Shown here: positions 31,869 through 34,976 of the stretch, piece after piece | Numbering within the stretch: position 1 is the first letter of the stretch | How the letters are laid out: each line of letters begins with the position of its first letter | Assembly (NCBI GenBank): GCA_003445095.1 | Contig: DLVS01000137.1 | Location: 1-34,976, forward strand | Length of the DNA stretch: 34,976 nucleotides | Origin: Verrucomicrobiales bacterium | GTDB taxonomy: Bacteria; Verrucomicrobiota; Verrucomicrobiia; Limisphaerales; UBA9464 | Reading direction: 5' to 3' | Position numbers and translations under genes: made by a program | The notes under the pieces: generated by a model | What the model saw: only the letters and a program-made list of their open reading frames with translations | Databases searched by the model: none | Told to the model about the DNA's origin: nothing

Positions 31869-33307
31869 GCAGCGGGAAAAAGTTGCGTGACCGCCGCCGC
31901 CCAGGCCTCGCGTACGATCGCCGGGGTAAAGAGTCCGAGCCACAATGACAACCCCAAGAGCACCCACGGCGGGGCAATGACGCCGGCCGATTCGACGAAG
32001 CGTTTCTCGTGCGCCCGAGTCGCCGGATGCGGTCGTCCATCCACGATGCCGAAGACCACCCGCGTCATGCCCAGGAATGCGAGGAGCAGGCAGACGAGAA
32101 ACATGGTCGTGGCCACGAAGTGTCCGGACGAGAGAGCAGCGCGCACTACTTGCAGTTCGCTAAAAAACGGACCGAACGGTGGCAACGCGGTGACCGCGAA
32201 CATCCCGGTAACGAAGATCGCCGCCGAACGTGGGGTGATCGCCGACATGCCGCGCACGTTGTCCATTGAGGGTGAACCGGCGGCGCGCCGAATGTTGCCG
32301 GCACTGAGGAATAGAGCGCCCTTCGTTAAGCCATTGCTCCAGACGTGGAACAGCGCCGCCGCCACCCCCGCACCGCCGAGCGCGGCGCCGAGACTGAGGA
32401 TGCCCATATGTTCCACGCTCGAGTAAGCGAGCATCCGTTTGAAATCGCGCGTGCCCAAGAGGAACAGCGCCGCCACCAGCATCGAAAACAGCCCAATGAC
32501 CAGGAGCGTCCGATCAGCAACCTGCCCTTCACCCGCAGCTCCGACGACCGAGCGCACACGCAAGAGCGCCGTGAATGCCACGGTGGTCACTCCACCGGCC
32601 AGCACCGCGCCGACAATACTTGGCGCCTCACCGTAGGCGTCAGGTTTCCAGGTGTGCATCGGAGCCAAGCCCATCTTGGTCCCGTATCCGACGAGCAACA
32701 GCACCCAGGCGGTCAATACCCAAGGCCGTGACAAACCAGCGCCTTGAGCCGTCAAAGCCGTAAACGTCAAATCACCAACCCCACCGCGATGCAGCGAGGC
32801 GTAACCCAGGCAGAATGTTCCCAGCAGGGAGAGCGCGATGCCTGTGCCGCCCACGAGCAGGTATTTCCAAGTGGCTTCGAAAGCGCGAGGAGTGCCGTTG
32901 AAATGCAACAACGGCACCGCGGCGAGCGTGACGGCTTCCGTCGCAATCCACAGCAATCCCAGATGCCGAGCCTGCTGTCCGGCGCTTAACAAACCGAGAA
33001 TCGCGAGCAACAACGCGACGAAGATCCGGTTCGGCCGTTCCGACCGAATGCCGAGGTACGCGACCCCGTAGGCAGCACACACCAAAAATAACAAGGACAC
33101 CGCCGGCAACACTGCCCGGGCCAGTGGATCAAAACCGAACCACGCTCCGGGGGCGACGACGGGCGGGTTCAGAAACAACCAAATTGTCAGGCTGACGTGC
33201 ACCAATCCGAAGACCGGCAGTAACCAGGGCCGAGTGCGGTCGCTCGGCCAGACCACGGCGATGAGCGCCCCCGCCAACGGGACGATGATGAGGAGTAACG
33301 GGATCAT
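31865..33307 (-). CDS. HyfF/NuoN-like antiporter-type membrane subunit
   Basis: This 480-residue polytopic protein of the Mrp-antiporter/NuoLMN family would carry proton or ion pumping. Key charged positions of the channel are present: Glu124 in LLWIATEAVTLA, Lys148 in TWKYLLVGG, Lys211 and His218 in GTKMGLAPMHTWKPDAYGEAPS, and FKRMLAYSSVEHMG further on. About 13-14 helices are visible. The context and the length point to HyfF. The start and end both overlap neighbours by ATGA (33304-33307 and 31865-31868), so it is translated with HyfE and the large subunit. Confidence 0.88.
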   Translation of the reverse strand: MIPLLLIIVPLAGALIAVVWPSDRTRPWLLPVFGLVHVSLTIWLFLNPPVVAPGAWFGFDPLARAVLPAVSLLFLVCAAYGVAYLGIRSERPNRIFVALLLAILGLLSAGQQARHLGLLWIATEAVTLAAVPLLHFNGTPRAFEATWKYLLVGGTGIALSLLGTFCLGYASLHRGGVGDLTFTALTAQGAGLSRPWVLTAWVLLLVGYGTKMGLAPMHTWKPDAYGEAPSIVGAVLAGGVTTVAFTALLRVRSVVGAAGEGQVADRTLLVIGLFSMLVAALFLLGTRDFKRMLAYSSVEHMGILSLGAALGGAGVAAALFHVWSNGLTKGALFLSAGNIRRAAGSPSMDNVRGMSAITPRSAAIFVTGMFAVTALPPFGPFFSELQVVRAALSSGHFVATTMFLVCLLLAFLGMTRVVFGIVDGRPHPATRAHEKRFVESAGVIAPPWVLLGLSLWLGLFTPAIVREAWAAAVTQLFPAA

Positions 33308-33951
33308 TCTCGCAGCGTGGTGAGTTTGCGGGTGTCGAGCGAATCGAAGGCTCGTTGGATTCGATCCACGATGATGCCGATGACGAACACGCCTACGGTG
33401 ACATCCAAAAGAATTCCGGACTCAACCAACAACGGCGTGGAGTGGATGAGCAATAGGCCAAAGAGATAGATGCCGTTCTCCAAGATCAGATAACCGCAGA
33501 CTTGCGCGATCGCCTTGGCGCGACCGATCAGCAGAATGAAGCCCGTCAGAATTGAAGCAATCGCCCCGGGCACGAGCAGCGTTCCGGCGTGTTCTGGCAA
33601 CAGCGGCAGCGCCTGAGCGAGCGCCACCGCCGCAATCGTGCCTCCAGCCCCTAGTAACAGGGATGGGACCAAACCGATGAACGGTTCCATCTCACGTTCG
33701 ATGTTGGCCGCTCGCATCGCCCGCCGCAGCAGGGTTGGAATCACCACGCCCTTACCGGCCATTGTCGCCGCGGCGAGAACCATGATCCGCCAGTCGAGTG
33801 ATTCATGCTCCATCACGAGCGGCATCAAACCGAGCACGGCCCCTTGGAGGGAGATGGCCCCAATGAGCGAGGGCAAACGGCTGCTGCCCAGCGCCAGCAG
33901 GTTCAGCCCCATGGCCAAGCCGATCAGGAGATTTAAGGTCCCTTCACTCAT
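33304..33951 (-). CDS. HyfE-like membrane subunit
   Basis: From the ATG at 33951 (ATGA overlap with the HyfC stop) this protein has 215 residues, matching HyfE (about 216). It is NuoK-like with extra helices: LLIGLAMGLNLLALGSSRLP at the start, MVLAAATMAGKGVVIPTLLRRAM and REMEPFIGLVPSLLLGAGG in the middle, then GYLILENGIYLFGLLL, whose Glu lies within a helix as in NuoK, and LLVESGILLDVTVGVFVIGI. An upstream start at 33993 would add 14 non-family residues. HyfE is specific to hydrogenase-4-like complexes and helps separate this operon from ordinary complex I. Confidence 0.87.
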   Translation of the reverse strand: MSEGTLNLLIGLAMGLNLLALGSSRLPSLIGAISLQGAVLGLMPLVMEHESLDWRIMVLAAATMAGKGVVIPTLLRRAMRAANIEREMEPFIGLVPSLLLGAGGTIAAVALAQALPLLPEHAGTLLVPGAIASILTGFILLIGRAKAIAQVCGYLILENGIYLFGLLLIHSTPLLVESGILLDVTVGVFVIGIIVDRIQRAFDSLDTRKLTTLRE

Positions 33952-34856
33952 CGAGCACCGCCCTTCCACGCGACGAGCAGGGCAAACAAACACAGCAAAA
34001 ACGCCGTCGTGAGCAGCAAGGGCACTCGGCGAAACGCGACCCGCGCCATCAACGATTCCACCAACCCGATCCCGCCAGTCACCACCAACACGCCGGCCGT
34101 TAACGCGCCCGCTCCCGCCAGCGGCGATAAGTCCCCGATCGGCAACACGGCTTGTACGAGCAGCACGGCGAAAAGCAGGAGTTTCAGCGACGCCCCATGC
34201 AAAATGGCGGCCAACGGCGGGCCGCTATGATCCAACACCATCACTTCATGAATCATCGTCAACTCCAGGTGCGTGTTCGGATCGTCGAACGGCACGCGGC
34301 AATTCTCCGCCAGCAACACGGTAAACAGACCCGCCGCCAGCAGCACCGCACCGGCGCCCGCCGCGGGGGACAACATGGTGACGAGCGAAACACTCCCCGT
34401 TTGGACGCTCAGGGACAGGACCGCCGTGATGAGCGTCGCTTCGGCGAGAACGGCGAAACTTACCTCGCGCGCCGCGCCCATCCCCTCGAAGGCTGAACCG
34501 GTTTCCATCGCCGACCACGCCAGGCAAAACCGCGCCAGGGCCAACAGATAAATCAGCATCAGCACGTCGCCGTGAAAACTCAAAGCACTCCCGGCCGGTC
34601 CTAACGGCATCAACAGGGCGGCTCCGGTCAACGCGACCCAGGCCACGGCCGGTCCCGCCACAAAACCGGGCGACGCGAGCGTGCTGAACACCACGCCTTT
34701 GCGCCACAGCTTCGCCAAGTCGTAATAAAGCTGTAGCACGGGCGGCCCGCGGCGCCCCGCTACCCATGCTTTCACCCGATTAATCAGACCCGGCAACAAC
34801 GGCGCGAGCAGCAGCCACACCGCGAGTCGGAGGATGGATTCGAGAACGACGATCAT
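33948..34856 (-). CDS. HyfC/HycD (NuoH-like) membrane subunit
   Basis: This 302-residue protein is the NuoH-type subunit that links the membrane arm to the electron-transfer arm. It starts with a helix (LESILRLAVWLLLAPLLPGL) and then the family phrase RRGPPVLQLYYDLAKLWRKG. The cytoplasmic loop carries AMETGSAFEGMGAAREVSFA, and later LLAENCRVPFDDPNTHLELT, the HycD/NuoH signature with conserved Glu and Asp. About eight helices are seen. Both ends overlap neighbours by ATGA, and the HyfB gene lies upstream. Confidence 0.9.
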   Translation of the reverse strand: MIVVLESILRLAVWLLLAPLLPGLINRVKAWVAGRRGPPVLQLYYDLAKLWRKGVVFSTLASPGFVAGPAVAWVALTGAALLMPLGPAGSALSFHGDVLMLIYLLALARFCLAWSAMETGSAFEGMGAAREVSFAVLAEATLITAVLSLSVQTGSVSLVTMLSPAAGAGAVLLAAGLFTVLLAENCRVPFDDPNTHLELTMIHEVMVLDHSGPPLAAILHGASLKLLLFAVLLVQAVLPIGDLSPLAGAGALTAGVLVVTGGIGLVESLMARVAFRRVPLLLTTAFLLCLFALLVAWKGGAR

Positions 34857-34976
34857 CGCGCCCCCCCTAAAATGACGACGACTCCCAGGACTAACAGTCC
34901 GCCGACCACGTAAAGAATATAGAACTGCAAACGCCCATGTTGCAGACGGCGCGCCGAGGAGGACACCTGAAGCACC
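34853..34976 (-). CDS. HyfB-like membrane subunit, C-terminal end only
   Basis: The last 40 codons of a gene that continues beyond the window end. The visible peptide reads VLQVSSSARRLQHGRLQFYI and then one membrane helix (LYVVGGLLVLGVVVILGGAR). The pattern of a basic LQxGxLQ segment before a last helix is the usual end of HyfB/HycC (NuoL-like) proteins. The TGA at 34853-34855 overlaps the ATG of HyfC (ATGA). It is the first visible gene of the complex on the minus strand. Confidence 0.75.
   Translation of the reverse strand, partial: VLQVSSSARRLQHGRLQFYILYVVGGLLVLGVVVILGGAR

Noticed and set aside
29538..34976. Ordinary NADH dehydrogenase (complex I)
   Set aside because: A HyfE-type subunit, a hydrogenase-like CxxC in the small subunit and the NuoC-NuoD fusion are features of the hydrogenase-4/Ehr group; no NuoE, F or G genes are seen.

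Overview
The window looks like chromosome from a high-GC member of the Verrucomicrobiota, most likely near the Pedosphaerales/Limisphaerales (old subdivision 3). This rests on several family hallmarks and not on a marker gene: two small secreted proteins ending in a VPDSG/VPEGG-CTERM-type sorting tail, a prepilin-like protein of the H-X9-DG kind, a secreted xylanase ending in the FFRL tail typical of these bacteria, a secreted HEWGTFT-motif protein, and short GC-rich dispersed repeats. No rRNA, tRNA, CRISPR array, transposase or phage gene was seen.

Layout. 1-1650: a sugar-binding lipoprotein translationally coupled to L-rhamnose mutarotase. 1643-3194 (minus): a HAD phosphatase-NUDIX fusion one base upstream of dihydroneopterin aldolase folB, which suggests a folate-pathway pair. 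3505-8383 (minus): a probable four-gene operon of an unknown exported or anchored protein, a secreted PQQ-type beta-propeller, a divergent NAD epimerase/dehydratase and a DapA/NanA-family aldolase. 8761-10955: CorA metal channel overlapping a soluble PAS histidine kinase. 11013-14713: VOC protein, degenerate PanB-like protein, arylamine N-acetyltransferase and SDR oxidoreductase. 14789-18336 (minus): pirin remnant, Tat-exported deacetylase-like protein, and a DUF47-Pit phosphate transport pair. 18444-20426 (minus): secreted GH10 xylanase. 20629-24526: a secreted HEWGTFT protein coupled by a GTGA overlap to a membrane histidine kinase, itself coupled by ATGA to an OmpR-type regulator. 24691-25951 (minus): tandem VPDSG-CTERM paralogues. 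26110-28987: two divergent prepilin-like genes and a polytopic membrane protein. 29538-34976 (minus): six genes of a membrane-bound hydrogenase-4/complex-I-like complex (HyfB end, HyfC, HyfE, HyfF, HycE-like, ferredoxin-HycG fusion), four of the five junctions being ATGA overlaps. Its large subunit lacks the nickel-binding cysteines, so it is an Ehr-type complex and not a true hydrogenase.

Two dispersed repeat families run through the intergenic spaces. Family 1 is a MITE-like element of about 165-168 bp with long terminal inverted repeats (three full copies plus fragments). Family 2 is a 110-113 bp unit occurring singly and as a tandem pair. Both have intruded on gene ends: a family 1 terminus supplies the start codon of the unknown gene at 6950-8383, and family 2 supplies the last codons and stop of the PanB-like gene.

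All calls come from reading translated sequence and remembered family motifs. No database search was run.
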